NCBI GenBank assembly: GCA_019429275.1
Contig: JAHYJC010000032.1
Span: forward strand, 1 to 55,223
DNA: 55,223 nucleotides
Direction: 5' to 3'
Origin: Lentimicrobium sp.
GTDB taxonomy: Bacteria; Bacteroidota; Bacteroidia; Bacteroidales; Lentimicrobiaceae
Of this stretch, positions 7,677-14,841 are shown piece after piece. Every line of letters begins with the position of its first letter. Position 1 is the stretch's first letter. The notes beneath the pieces are model-generated. The model had not been told where the DNA came from, searched no databases, and was given only the letters and a program-made list of their open reading frames with translations. Both the position numbers and the translations under genes were made by a program.

Positions 7677-10325
7677 ATGGTAAAAACTAAAGCTTTTTCA
7701 TTCATTATTTTCATTTTCTTGCTCATAACCATAAATACGCTTAACGGGCAAATAACCATTAGTGGATATATAGTTGATGAAAAAGCTGAGCCATTACCTA
7801 ATATCAATATTCTGGTATATCCCGCTAATAGTGAGATAATTGTTGCTTTTGGAATTAGTGGCAGCGATGGCAGATTCAATATCACGACTAAAGTCCCTGT
7901 TGACAGCCTTGATGTTAAAACAAGCTCAATACATTTTGAAAAAGCAGGTACCCGTATTGGCAATGTGAATAGCGATATATCATTTTCTCTTAAACCCGAT
8001 GTTAAACAACTTGAAACATTTACAGTGAGGGCATCTCCCATTGAGAAAAGGGGCGACACATTAAGTTATCTTGTCAGCTCTTTCAATAAAAGCAATGACA
8101 GGAGCATCGAAGATGTTATAAAAAGGATGCCTGGAATTGAGGTTGAAAAGGATGGTAAAATACTCTATCAGGGAATGCCTATACAAAAGTTTTATGTTGA
8201 AGGGCTCGACCTTATGGACGGAAGATATACAGTGGTAAGCAAAAACCTGGATCTAAATTCAGTTGCTACTGTTGAAATTTACGAGAATCACCAACCGGTG
8301 AAGGTATTAGAGGATAAGGTTACATCGCAACAGGCATCGATGAACCTTAAGCTGAAGCATAACGTTACAACCACAGGGACTGCACATATTGGAATCGGTA
8401 TGAGCCCATTGTTATGGGATGTAAATCTGACACCCATGACGTTCACCAAAACATTTCAAATGGTATCATCCTACCAGACAAATAATACAGGAAAGGATGT
8501 CTCGAACCAGATCAAAAGGTTAACTTCAGAAGGTATTGCTAAAATAGCTGATTTGCCAACAGAAAAGCCCGAGTATTTAAGCGTTTATAAATCTCCCTCC
8601 CCGGATTTTGAAGAAAACAGGTATCTTAACAACAACATACATTTATTAAATTTGAATGGGTTGTTTAAATCAGGAGATAATTTGCAGTTCAGAGCCAATT
8701 TATTTTACATTAATGATTATCAGCATTATGAATCAACAACATACCGCAGAATATATCTGGCCAATGATACTCTTTCCTTTTCCGAAAACATCAGAAACCG
8801 GAATTTTAGTCAGACATTACATGGTGAACTTACTTTAACACGGAATGTAAAGGCCAGTTATCTGAATAATAAACTTAAGTTCAATGCGGATTGGGGCAAG
8901 CAATTTGGGCTGCTTAGAAATATGGATGGAATCGTTGATCAACGATTAAATAATCCCTTACAATCCCTTTCTAATGATTTGGTAATTATCCATCCTTTTG
9001 GTGAAAAATTGATCAAAATATCATCTTATATTTCTCTTGATAATAACGTATCTGATTTGAAGGTAAGCCCGGGAAGTTTTGAAAACATTCTCAACCAGAG
9101 CCAGCCTTATGACGAAGCATGGCAGAATCTGAGACTGAGACGCCTTTTCACCGATCATTCAGCAAGCCTCATTTTTGGAATTGGTGGTTTTTCATTTACT
9201 CCGCAGCTAGGATTTTCTTTCAGGCTTCAAACGCTTGACTCTGACCTGTTTACAATTATGGAAGGGGTGGAAAGCAACCCGGGCATTAAATTTGCCAATG
9301 ATCTTGATGCAAGTCGTGTAAAAGTTTATGCACAAACCGGAATTGAATACAAAAAATCAGGGTTTACTTTTAGGGCAAATCTACCCTTTAGTTATCAAAA
9401 TTACCAGCTAAGCGATAATGAAAGACAAGTCGAAATGAAGTCGGGTAAATTATTTTTTGATCCGGGGCTTTCCTTTTACTACAAATTAAAAGGCTACTGG
9501 CGGTTTAGTGGTTCATGGTCTTATTATAATCGTTTGGGTGACCCAGACCAACAATACTATGGATATATCCTGAGAAATTACCTGAATCTGAGACAAAATG
9601 CTGCACCAGTTTCCCTTTCTACCGGGTCAAGATATTCAACATCGGCTTCCTATCAAAATCCAATTAATTCCTTGTTCGGTTCTGTGCATTATTTATTTAA
9701 TGCCGGCCTCAACAACCTGATTTACAAAAATCAGATAAATCAGGACGGGTCGATGGAACTTCAGGCTATAGAATTACCCAACAGAATCAGGGTGCACAGT
9801 ATACAGGCACAAACCAGTAAATATTACTATAGAGCACGTTTAACCACTGGATTAAAGGTAAACTTCACACTCCAGGAAGGCAAATCCTATGTCAATGATG
9901 ACATATTGACAACACACAATCAATTCTTAATAATTAAACCATATTTAGATTCCCGAATACTCCCATGGTTAAATGGAGAATATAGTTTAACTTTCAGAGA
10001 CCTGCAATCCGGCTTGCAGGGTAAGGGATCTTTTCACCGAAGTTTACTGGTACATGGCCTGAATTTTTATACTCTTTTCAGAAAGAATAATCAGGTAAGT
10101 ATAAACACAGAATACTATTCTTTGGGTGATAATCCTTTCTTTTTTGCTGACCTGAAATACCAGTATTCGCTTACAAAACATAAAATTGATTTTAAAATTT
10201 CCTGGATCAATATTTTAAATGCAAGGGAGTACATAAATTATCAGCCAGGATCATTCACAATGTATGAAACTATTTATAAACTAAGGCCTTCACAACTCGT
10301 AGTCACAATGAGTTTCAGGTTTTAG
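7677..10325 (+). CDS. Outer-membrane beta-barrel protein with CarboxypepD_reg and plug-like domain
   Basis: About 882 residues from the ATG at 7677, chosen because it opens a signal peptide (MVKTKAFSFIIFIFLLITINTLNGQ); codons from 7572 belong to the GLPGLI remnant. The N-terminal 80 mature residues are a carboxypeptidase-regulatory-like beta sandwich (ISGYIVDEKAEPLPNINILVY). A TonB-plug-like segment follows (SIEDVIKRMPGIEVEKDGKILYQGMPIQKFYVEGLDLMDGRY). The remainder is alternating amphipathic strands ending in VVTMSFRF, a typical terminal-Phe barrel signal. This is TonB-receptor-like architecture without a clear TonB box. It forms the natural outer-membrane partner of the GLPGLI and small-peptide genes upstream, and ends 17 nt before the convergent M56 gene. 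Confidence 0.87.
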   Translation: MVKTKAFSFIIFIFLLITINTLNGQITISGYIVDEKAEPLPNINILVYPANSEIIVAFGISGSDGRFNITTKVPVDSLDVKTSSIHFEKAGTRIGNVNSDISFSLKPDVKQLETFTVRASPIEKRGDTLSYLVSSFNKSNDRSIEDVIKRMPGIEVEKDGKILYQGMPIQKFYVEGLDLMDGRYTVVSKNLDLNSVATVEIYENHQPVKVLEDKVTSQQASMNLKLKHNVTTTGTAHIGIGMSPLLWDVNLTPMTFTKTFQMVSSYQTNNTGKDVSNQIKRLTSEGIAKIADLPTEKPEYLSVYKSPSPDFEENRYLNNNIHLLNLNGLFKSGDNLQFRANLFYINDYQHYESTTYRRIYLANDTLSFSENIRNRNFSQTLHGELTLTRNVKASYLNNKLKFNADWGKQFGLLRNMDGIVDQRLNNPLQSLSNDLVIIHPFGEKLIKISSYISLDNNVSDLKVSPGSFENILNQSQPYDEAWQNLRLRRLFTDHSASLIFGIGGFSFTPQLGFSFRLQTLDSDLFTIMEGVESNPGIKFANDLDASRVKVYAQTGIEYKKSGFTFRANLPFSYQNYQLSDNERQVEMKSGKLFFDPGLSFYYKLKGYWRFSGSWSYYNRLGDPDQQYYGYILRNYLNLRQNAAPVSLSTGSRYSTSASYQNPINSLFGSVHYLFNAGLNNLIYKNQINQDGSMELQAIELPNRIRVHSIQAQTSKYYYRARLTTGLKVNFTLQEGKSYVNDDILTTHNQFLIIKPYLDSRILPWLNGEYSLTFRDLQSGLQGKGSFHRSLLVHGLNFYTLFRKNNQVSINTEYYSLGDNPFFFADLKYQYSLTKHKIDFKISWINILNAREYINYQPGSFTMYETIYKLRPSQLVVTMSFRF

Positions 10326-10342
10326 GTTAGTTTCTTCATTTA

Positions 10343-12397
10343 TTAATCTTCCGGAAACATCCTTTCTGATGGTGACGCTTCTTTCTTTATCTCTGACAGA
10401 TCAAACTTTAAAGGCATATTAAACTGCACCGGTACTGGTTTTCCTCGTTGTGTACCGGGCTCCCATAGTGGCATACTGTTAACAGCCTCAAGAGCCACCT
10501 CGTCAATATCTTTTCTAATGCCGCGTAAAATTTTTGCATTGCTTATACTTCCATCTATTTCAACGATGAAAGTAACATAAACCATACCTTCAACTTTATC
10601 CTTTCTTGCGGATTCTGGATAGATTAAAGCCTTCTGTAAATAAGCGATTCTGGCATCATCTCCTCCCGGGAATCCTGGTGATTTTTCAACAACCATAAAT
10701 ACTTCACGCCCGTCAATCATGGTTGAAGTTTTAACTTCGCTTGATGATTCTTTCTTAGCCTCTGACTTTACCTCTGACAGACTAAACTTTAAAGGCATAT
10801 TAAACTGCACCCTTACCGGTTTTCCTCTTTGTGTTCCGGGCTCCCACAATGGCATACTGCTAACAGCCCTGAGGGCAACCTCGTCGATGTCTTTTCTTAC
10901 ACCGCGTAAAATTTTGGTATTGCTTATACTTCCATCTTTTTCAACGATGAAAGTAACATAAACCGTACCTTCAACTTTATCCTTCCTGGCTGATTCGGGA
11001 TAAGTAATAACTTTACTAAAATGTGCGGCTCTGGCATCATCTCCGCCCGGAAATCGCGGAGAATTCTCAACAACTGCAAATACCTGATCAGATTCGGAAT
11101 CGTTGTTTGAAAGTGTAAATTTCACAGGCAAAACCATGGTGCTTCTGACTGGTCTTCCACCTTTGGATGCCGGTTTCCATGCAGGCATAAGGGCAACAAC
11201 ACGCAGTACTTCCTCATCGCAGCCGCTACCGATACCTGAAACAATTTCAACGGAAGTTACTTTTCCATCGGCTTCTACGGTAAATTTATACTCAACAGTA
11301 CCCTGTATGTTGTTGTTTCTGGCTTCAAGCGGATACCTGATGTTGTTTTTAAAAAATAAAATGCGTGCTTCATCACCCCCGGGGTATTGAGCCGGCACAA
11401 GGGTAGTGTCATCAGAGATTGCTGCTGATCCGTCTCCAACAGGGAATACTGTTACTTCTGGCAGCAATACACTTTCGGATAGTTCTGTTGATAGAAATTC
11501 ATCATCAGACACCATGTCAGTCGAATTTGCTTTTTGAGGTTGCACCATAGATGAAAAAACTGCAACCGAGGCAATGAGTACAATTCCGGTAAAAATGGCA
11601 GTTAAACTCAGTTTACCGGGCTTCAGATGATTAAGCATAATGATACGTTTTTTTAAATGAGCACTGAAAGGATTGGTTATCGGGTTGTTGCCGGCTATTC
11701 CGGCATAGGAAACCATGAGCTGATTGTAGCCTGCCTTGTCGCCATAAGCTGCAATGGCATCGGCATCGGCCTGGTATTCATGAACTTCAGACAATAATTT
11801 ATGATTAAAGTGGGCAAACGGACTGAACCAGAAAAATGCACGGAAAGTTGCAGAGATTAACCGGTCGATGCTGTGATGACGCTTCACATGGCTGAATTCA
11901 TGCCTGAGCAGAAGGTCAGCGCCCGGGTGTTCAAGGCTTTTATCCGGGAAAAACACCCATTTGAAAAATGAAAACGGACTGACAGCAGCGTCATCAATAT
12001 AGATTTTCCCGTAAAGAGTGATTTTCACTTTTGATAACCTCAGTCTGCGTGCTACCGACAAAACTGAAACCATTGTAGCCAGAAGCATCAGCAATGCAAC
12101 CGAATAATAAATCAGTAATCTGATGTCGGGGATGAAACTGGTTTTTGCTTCAGATGTAATTGTGGTTGCGCCCTGAAATTCGGGCAGTGTAATTACATAA
12201 ACGGGAATTTCTGCTTCGCCCTGATGTATAACAGGCTGCGGAATGAGCGGCAAAATCAATGGCAGAATCACAGAGGCAAGCAATATCCATCGCATAAGCC
12301 TGAAATTGCGACCGGGCCGTATGGCATAATGATAAAAGCCTATCATCATCGCGTTGATGATGGCCGCTTTAAACAGATAAATAAATAATGGTGTCAT
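10343..12397 (-). CDS. M56 (BlaR1-type) membrane metallopeptidase with three TonB C-terminal domains
   Basis: 684 residues. Transmembrane helices lie near 1-20, 35-55, 93-115 and 262-285. The zinc site is HEFSH at about 166-170 with a downstream E in LLSEVHEYQADADA, as in BlaR1/MecR1. After the last helix the periplasmic tail carries three TonB C-terminal-like repeats (YPLEARNNNIQGTVEYKF..., YPESARKDKVEGTVYVTF..., YPESARKDKVEGMVYVTF...). The second and third are nearly identical, indicating recent internal duplication. The start overlaps the BlaI gene by 4 nt (ATGA). Family knowledge: M56 proteins sense an envelope signal and trigger cleavage of the BlaI repressor; the ligand is unknown here. 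Confidence 0.9.
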   Translation of the reverse strand: MTPLFIYLFKAAIINAMMIGFYHYAIRPGRNFRLMRWILLASVILPLILPLIPQPVIHQGEAEIPVYVITLPEFQGATTITSEAKTSFIPDIRLLIYYSVALLMLLATMVSVLSVARRLRLSKVKITLYGKIYIDDAAVSPFSFFKWVFFPDKSLEHPGADLLLRHEFSHVKRHHSIDRLISATFRAFFWFSPFAHFNHKLLSEVHEYQADADAIAAYGDKAGYNQLMVSYAGIAGNNPITNPFSAHLKKRIIMLNHLKPGKLSLTAIFTGIVLIASVAVFSSMVQPQKANSTDMVSDDEFLSTELSESVLLPEVTVFPVGDGSAAISDDTTLVPAQYPGGDEARILFFKNNIRYPLEARNNNIQGTVEYKFTVEADGKVTSVEIVSGIGSGCDEEVLRVVALMPAWKPASKGGRPVRSTMVLPVKFTLSNNDSESDQVFAVVENSPRFPGGDDARAAHFSKVITYPESARKDKVEGTVYVTFIVEKDGSISNTKILRGVRKDIDEVALRAVSSMPLWEPGTQRGKPVRVQFNMPLKFSLSEVKSEAKKESSSEVKTSTMIDGREVFMVVEKSPGFPGGDDARIAYLQKALIYPESARKDKVEGMVYVTFIVEIDGSISNAKILRGIRKDIDEVALEAVNSMPLWEPGTQRGKPVPVQFNMPLKFDLSEIKKEASPSERMFPED

Positions 12398-12774
12398 GGC
12401 TGTTGCTTTTTTTCGTTGATCTGTTGTTCCATCAATTGCCTGATTTCCTCCATTTCCCTCACCGAAAGGTCATGCTCATCGGCAAAAAATGAGACCATTT
12501 GTTTGTAGGAATTGCTGAAATATCCGGTGAGCATCTGTTTCAAGGTGAATCGTGTGTATTCACGTTTGCTCACTTTCGGGAAGTAGCGGTGCGATTTCCC
12601 AATGGCTTCATGATCTACAAATTCCTTTTTTTCAAGGATGCGGACGATTGTGGAGACAGTGTTGTAGGCTGGTTTTGGTTCGGGAAAATATCCGAGCAAA
12701 TCGTTTACATGCCCTTTGCCTATGCGCCACAGTATCTGCATCACCTGCTCTTCGGCTCTGGTAAGTTCTTTCAT
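12394..12774 (-). CDS. BlaI/MecI/CopY family transcriptional repressor
   Basis: 126 residues. The winged helix is clear: LTRAEEQVMQILWRIGKGHVNDLL, then PAYNTVSTIVRILEKKEFV as recognition helix, then the wing GKSHRYFPKVSKREY; the C-terminal helices (LKQMLTGYFSNSYKQMVSFF) form the dimer and cleavage region. It is the partner repressor for the M56 protein encoded immediately downstream with a 4-nt overlap. Two palindromes at 12797-12812 and 12833-12848, just upstream, are its probable operators. Confidence 0.93.
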   Translation of the reverse strand: MKELTRAEEQVMQILWRIGKGHVNDLLGYFPEPKPAYNTVSTIVRILEKKEFVDHEAIGKSHRYFPKVSKREYTRFTLKQMLTGYFSNSYKQMVSFFADEHDLSVREMEEIRQLMEQQINEKKQQP

Positions 12775-12796
12775 TTTTAATGTTTGTTTTATGTAT

Positions 12797-12854
12797 AACT
12801 AAGTTTTTAGTTGATTAGTATGACGAAGTTACAACTAAATCTTTAGTTTGTCAA
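12797..12854 (-). promoter_or_regulatory. Twin AACTAA-N4-TTAGTT operators overlapping the blaI promoter
   Basis: Two 16-bp palindromes share the form AACTAA-N4-TTAGTT: 12797-12812 and 12833-12848, 36 bp apart centre to centre. On the minus strand CTTGACA (TTG at 12852-12854) and TAACTTCG (12824-12831, near TAnnTTTG) are 20 nt apart with one palindrome filling the spacer. Bound repressor would therefore cover the promoter, fitting BlaI autoregulation. Confidence 0.75.
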
Positions 12855-12926
12855 GTATTTTTTTGTTTTTTTTATGAAAGGCTGGATAAGCTATTCCGGA
12901 ATTTAGGTGGTATCTTTGCTGAGTTA

Positions 12927-13285
12927 GGGACGAGGGACGAAAAGAAGGGACGAGGGACGGAAAGAAGGGACGAGGGACGGAAAGAAGGGACGAGGGACGG
13001 AAAGAAGGGACGAGGGACGGAACAGAGGTCGAGGGGAGTCGAGACCGAAGGGAATAGGGACGACAAGTAGACAAGGGGAAATGGGGAACGGGGGAAAATG
13101 AAAAGTGAAGAGTGAAAAGTGACGACTAACCGGAGGTCGAGCGGAGTCGAGACCGAAGAAACAAAGGGTCGAACTGAGGACAGGAGACAAGGAGAAATGG
13201 GGACGAGGGACGGAACGGAGGTCGAGCGGAGTCGAGACCGAAGGGAATAGGGACGACAAGTAGACAAGGGGAAATGGGGAAGGGG
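12927..13285. repeat. Purine-rich repeat patch with 20-nt tandem units and a direct repeat of about 80 bp
   Basis: Five tandem units of GGGACGAGGGACGGAAAGAA span 12927-13026 with few changes. The block from 13007 (GGGACGAGGGACGGAACAGA then AGGTCGAGGGGAGTCGAGAC and following bases) returns from about 13200 to 13281, and GGTCGAGCGGAGTCGAGACC appears again near 13134. The plus strand is almost free of pyrimidine runs, so open frames on the minus strand here (rich in SLVPSFRPSS) are artefacts. No gene lies between the blaI operators and 13353. Confidence 0.8.
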
Positions 13286-13352
13286 GGGGACAAGGAGAGA
13301 TAGGGATAAAGGGAGATTTTAATAAAATAGTAATGAGGGAATTTTCTACTTT

Positions 13353-13844
13353 ATGGAAGAAAAAAAATACATACGCCCAACCTGGGATGAATACTTTATG
13401 GAAGTGGCGAACACCATTGCCAAACGTGCTACCTGCGACCGTGGACGGAGTGGCTGTGTGATCGCCCGGAACAAGCAGATTCTGGTAACAGGCTACGTTG
13501 GTTCGCCCATCGGATTGCCCCATTGCGATGAAGTTGGCCATCTTTTTAAACAAATGACCCATGAAGATGGAAAAGTAACAAATCATTGTGTGCGAACGGT
13601 TCATGCCGAACAAAATGCCATTTGCCAGGCGGCACGCCTTGGTATCGCGCTGGAAGGTGCAACCCTTTATTGCCGTATGACACCCTGTCGCACTTGCGCC
13701 ATGCTCATCATTAATTGCGGAATTGAAAGGGTGGTGTGTGAAATGAAATACCACAGTGGTCAGGAATCCGAAGAAATGTTCCGACAAGCAGGTATTAAAC
13801 TTGTTTTTGTGAGCGAAGATGTGATGAAATACGAAAAGCAATAA
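13353..13844 (+). CDS. dCMP deaminase (deoxycytidylate deaminase)
   Basis: 163 residues of the CDA/dCMP deaminase family. The zinc site is complete: HAEQNAICQAA (His and catalytic Glu) and PCRTCAMLIINCGI (two Cys). GYVGSPIGLPHCDEVGH is the characteristic nucleotide-binding loop of dCMP deaminases. The enzyme converts dCMP to dUMP, feeding thymidylate synthesis in the cytoplasm. The last 68 bp of the gene region are duplicated at 14613-14680, beyond the following toxin-antitoxin genes. Confidence 0.92.
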   Translation: MEEKKYIRPTWDEYFMEVANTIAKRATCDRGRSGCVIARNKQILVTGYVGSPIGLPHCDEVGHLFKQMTHEDGKVTNHCVRTVHAEQNAICQAARLGIALEGATLYCRMTPCRTCAMLIINCGIERVVCEMKYHSGQESEEMFRQAGIKLVFVSEDVMKYEKQ

Positions 13845-13846
13845 GT
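13779..13846 (+). repeat. Direct repeat, copy A: 3' end of dCMP deaminase gene
   Basis: This 68-nt stretch covers the last codons and stop of the deaminase. It matches 14613-14680 at 61 of 68 positions by eye, without gaps. The toxin-antitoxin genes lie between the two copies. Confidence 0.85.
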
Positions 13847-13953
13847 CACAACCGTGGATTTATCATTATCAGGATGTCGACCGCTAAAGGCAAATAAGCA
13901 TCATTAAACAAAAAAAGCTTACCTTTACGATACAAAACAAAAGCTATAGAAAC

Positions 13954-14190
13954 ATGACAACGACCGCGTTAAAAAAATTATTAATAAACAGGATAGCAGA
14001 AATTAATGACGTGTCATTTCTAAATGCGATTAAAACTATTCTTGACACCAAGACTCAAACTCAGGTGCTATCTCTGACTCCTGAGCAAAGACTAGAAATA
14101 ATTGAATCACAGAAAGAAATAGAATCAGGACTTTTCGTTGAACAAGCTGAACTTGACAAAGAATTTCATAAATGGCTAAGCGAAAAATAG
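13954..14190 (+). CDS. Antitoxin of a ParE/RelE-type module (addiction module component)
   Basis: 78 residues, acidic to neutral and helical. The C-terminal half, LSLTPEQRLEIIESQKEIESGLFVEQAELDKEFHKWLSEK, follows the pattern of the putative addiction-module component family that accompanies ParE/RelE toxins. It overlaps the toxin gene by 19 nt. A sequence TACCTTTA at 13920-13927, close to the Bacteroidota -7 consensus, lies 27 nt upstream. The antitoxin should bind and neutralise the toxin and probably autoregulate. Confidence 0.78.
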   Translation: MTTTALKKLLINRIAEINDVSFLNAIKTILDTKTQTQVLSLTPEQRLEIIESQKEIESGLFVEQAELDKEFHKWLSEK

Positions 14191-14471
14191 TCTGGTCGCA
14201 TAGAGCCAGAATTAAACTGTTACTGATTCTTGAATTCTATACTGAACGGAATAAGAGCAAAACTTATGCTAAGAAGCTTTACGCTAAATTTAACAAGGAA
14301 TTATCCCTTCTCCAAAAACAACCAGAAATTGGCATAAAGACTGAGTTAGATACCGTTCGTGGATTAATAGTTGAAGAATTTATTTTGTTTTATGAGGTAA
14401 CCTCAAAAATGATAATTGTTCATACGCTTTGGGATAGCAGACAAAATGCTGCAGATAGGAGAATCAAGTAA
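14172..14471 (+). CDS. ParE/RelE superfamily toxin
   Basis: 99 residues. The typical ParE/RelE fold order is visible: WSHRARIKLLLILEFY near the N-terminus, two helices (YAKKLYAKFNKELSLLQKQPEIG), then strands LIVEEFILFYEVTSKMIIVHTLWDSRQNA. ParE members poison gyrase and RelE members cut mRNA on ribosomes; the sequence alone does not decide. Overlap with the antitoxin implies coupled translation. The module is framed by a duplicated deaminase gene end, suggesting it arrived as an insertion. Confidence 0.85.
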   Translation: MAKRKIVWSHRARIKLLLILEFYTERNKSKTYAKKLYAKFNKELSLLQKQPEIGIKTELDTVRGLIVEEFILFYEVTSKMIIVHTLWDSRQNAADRRIK

Positions 14472-14612
14472 AACATTATTGTTGCAACTGCCTTTTTAAA
14501 AGGGTGGAAATAAATTTCACGACCCTCCAATTTTGGATAAGTTTTTTAATCGAAAGCCTGCTGATTCGGGCAAGCGTTTTTACATTGAAGTTTTATCGTT
14601 ACCTATTAAATC

Positions 14613-14680
14613 TTCCGCCAGGCAGGCATCAAACTTGTTTTTGGGAGCAAAGATGTGATGAAATACGAAAAGCAGTAAGT
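14613..14680 (+). repeat. Direct repeat, copy B: displaced copy of the dCMP deaminase 3' end
   Basis: About 90% identical to 13779-13846, including the stop codon context GAAAAGCAGTAAGT. It is not attached to any gene. The rest of 14472-14769 shows no gene. Confidence 0.85.
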
Positions 14681-14769
14681 TTTTGGTAACAAAAACTGAC
14701 TAACGGAAAAACATCATATCAGAGATTTACACTACAAGTTCCATTAACATAATTGATCAGACACATATC

Positions 14770-14809
14770 AAAAACTGCCCCGTTTATCAATGAAAACGGG
14801 GCAGTTTTT
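14770..14809. terminator. Bidirectional rho-independent terminator
   Basis: Perfect 16-bp inverted repeat AAAAACTGCCCCGTTT (14770-14785) and AAACGGGGCAGTTTTT (14794-14809), GC core flanked by A and T runs. It separates plus-strand genes from the convergent S74 gene ending at 14842 and can stop transcription from both sides. Confidence 0.92.
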
Positions 14810-14841
14810 ATAATAAAAAAGGAAGCAGGTTCGCTCGTGTA

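Noticed and set aside
10343-12774. Beta-lactam resistance operon (BlaR1/BlaI)
   Set aside because: The sensor tail has TonB domains rather than a penicillin-binding domain, and no beta-lactamase gene is linked.
13200-13285. Possible replication origin or iteron array in the repeat patch
   Set aside because: No DnaA boxes, no rep gene and the surroundings are ordinary chromosomal genes.
12835-13841. Long minus-strand open frames rich in SLVPSFRPSS
   Set aside because: They are translations of the purine-rich repeat patch and the antisense of dCMP deaminase; no start context or domain.
14504-14689. 61-codon ORF after the ParE-type toxin
   Set aside because: It runs through the duplicated deaminase 3' end in a different frame and has no independent support.
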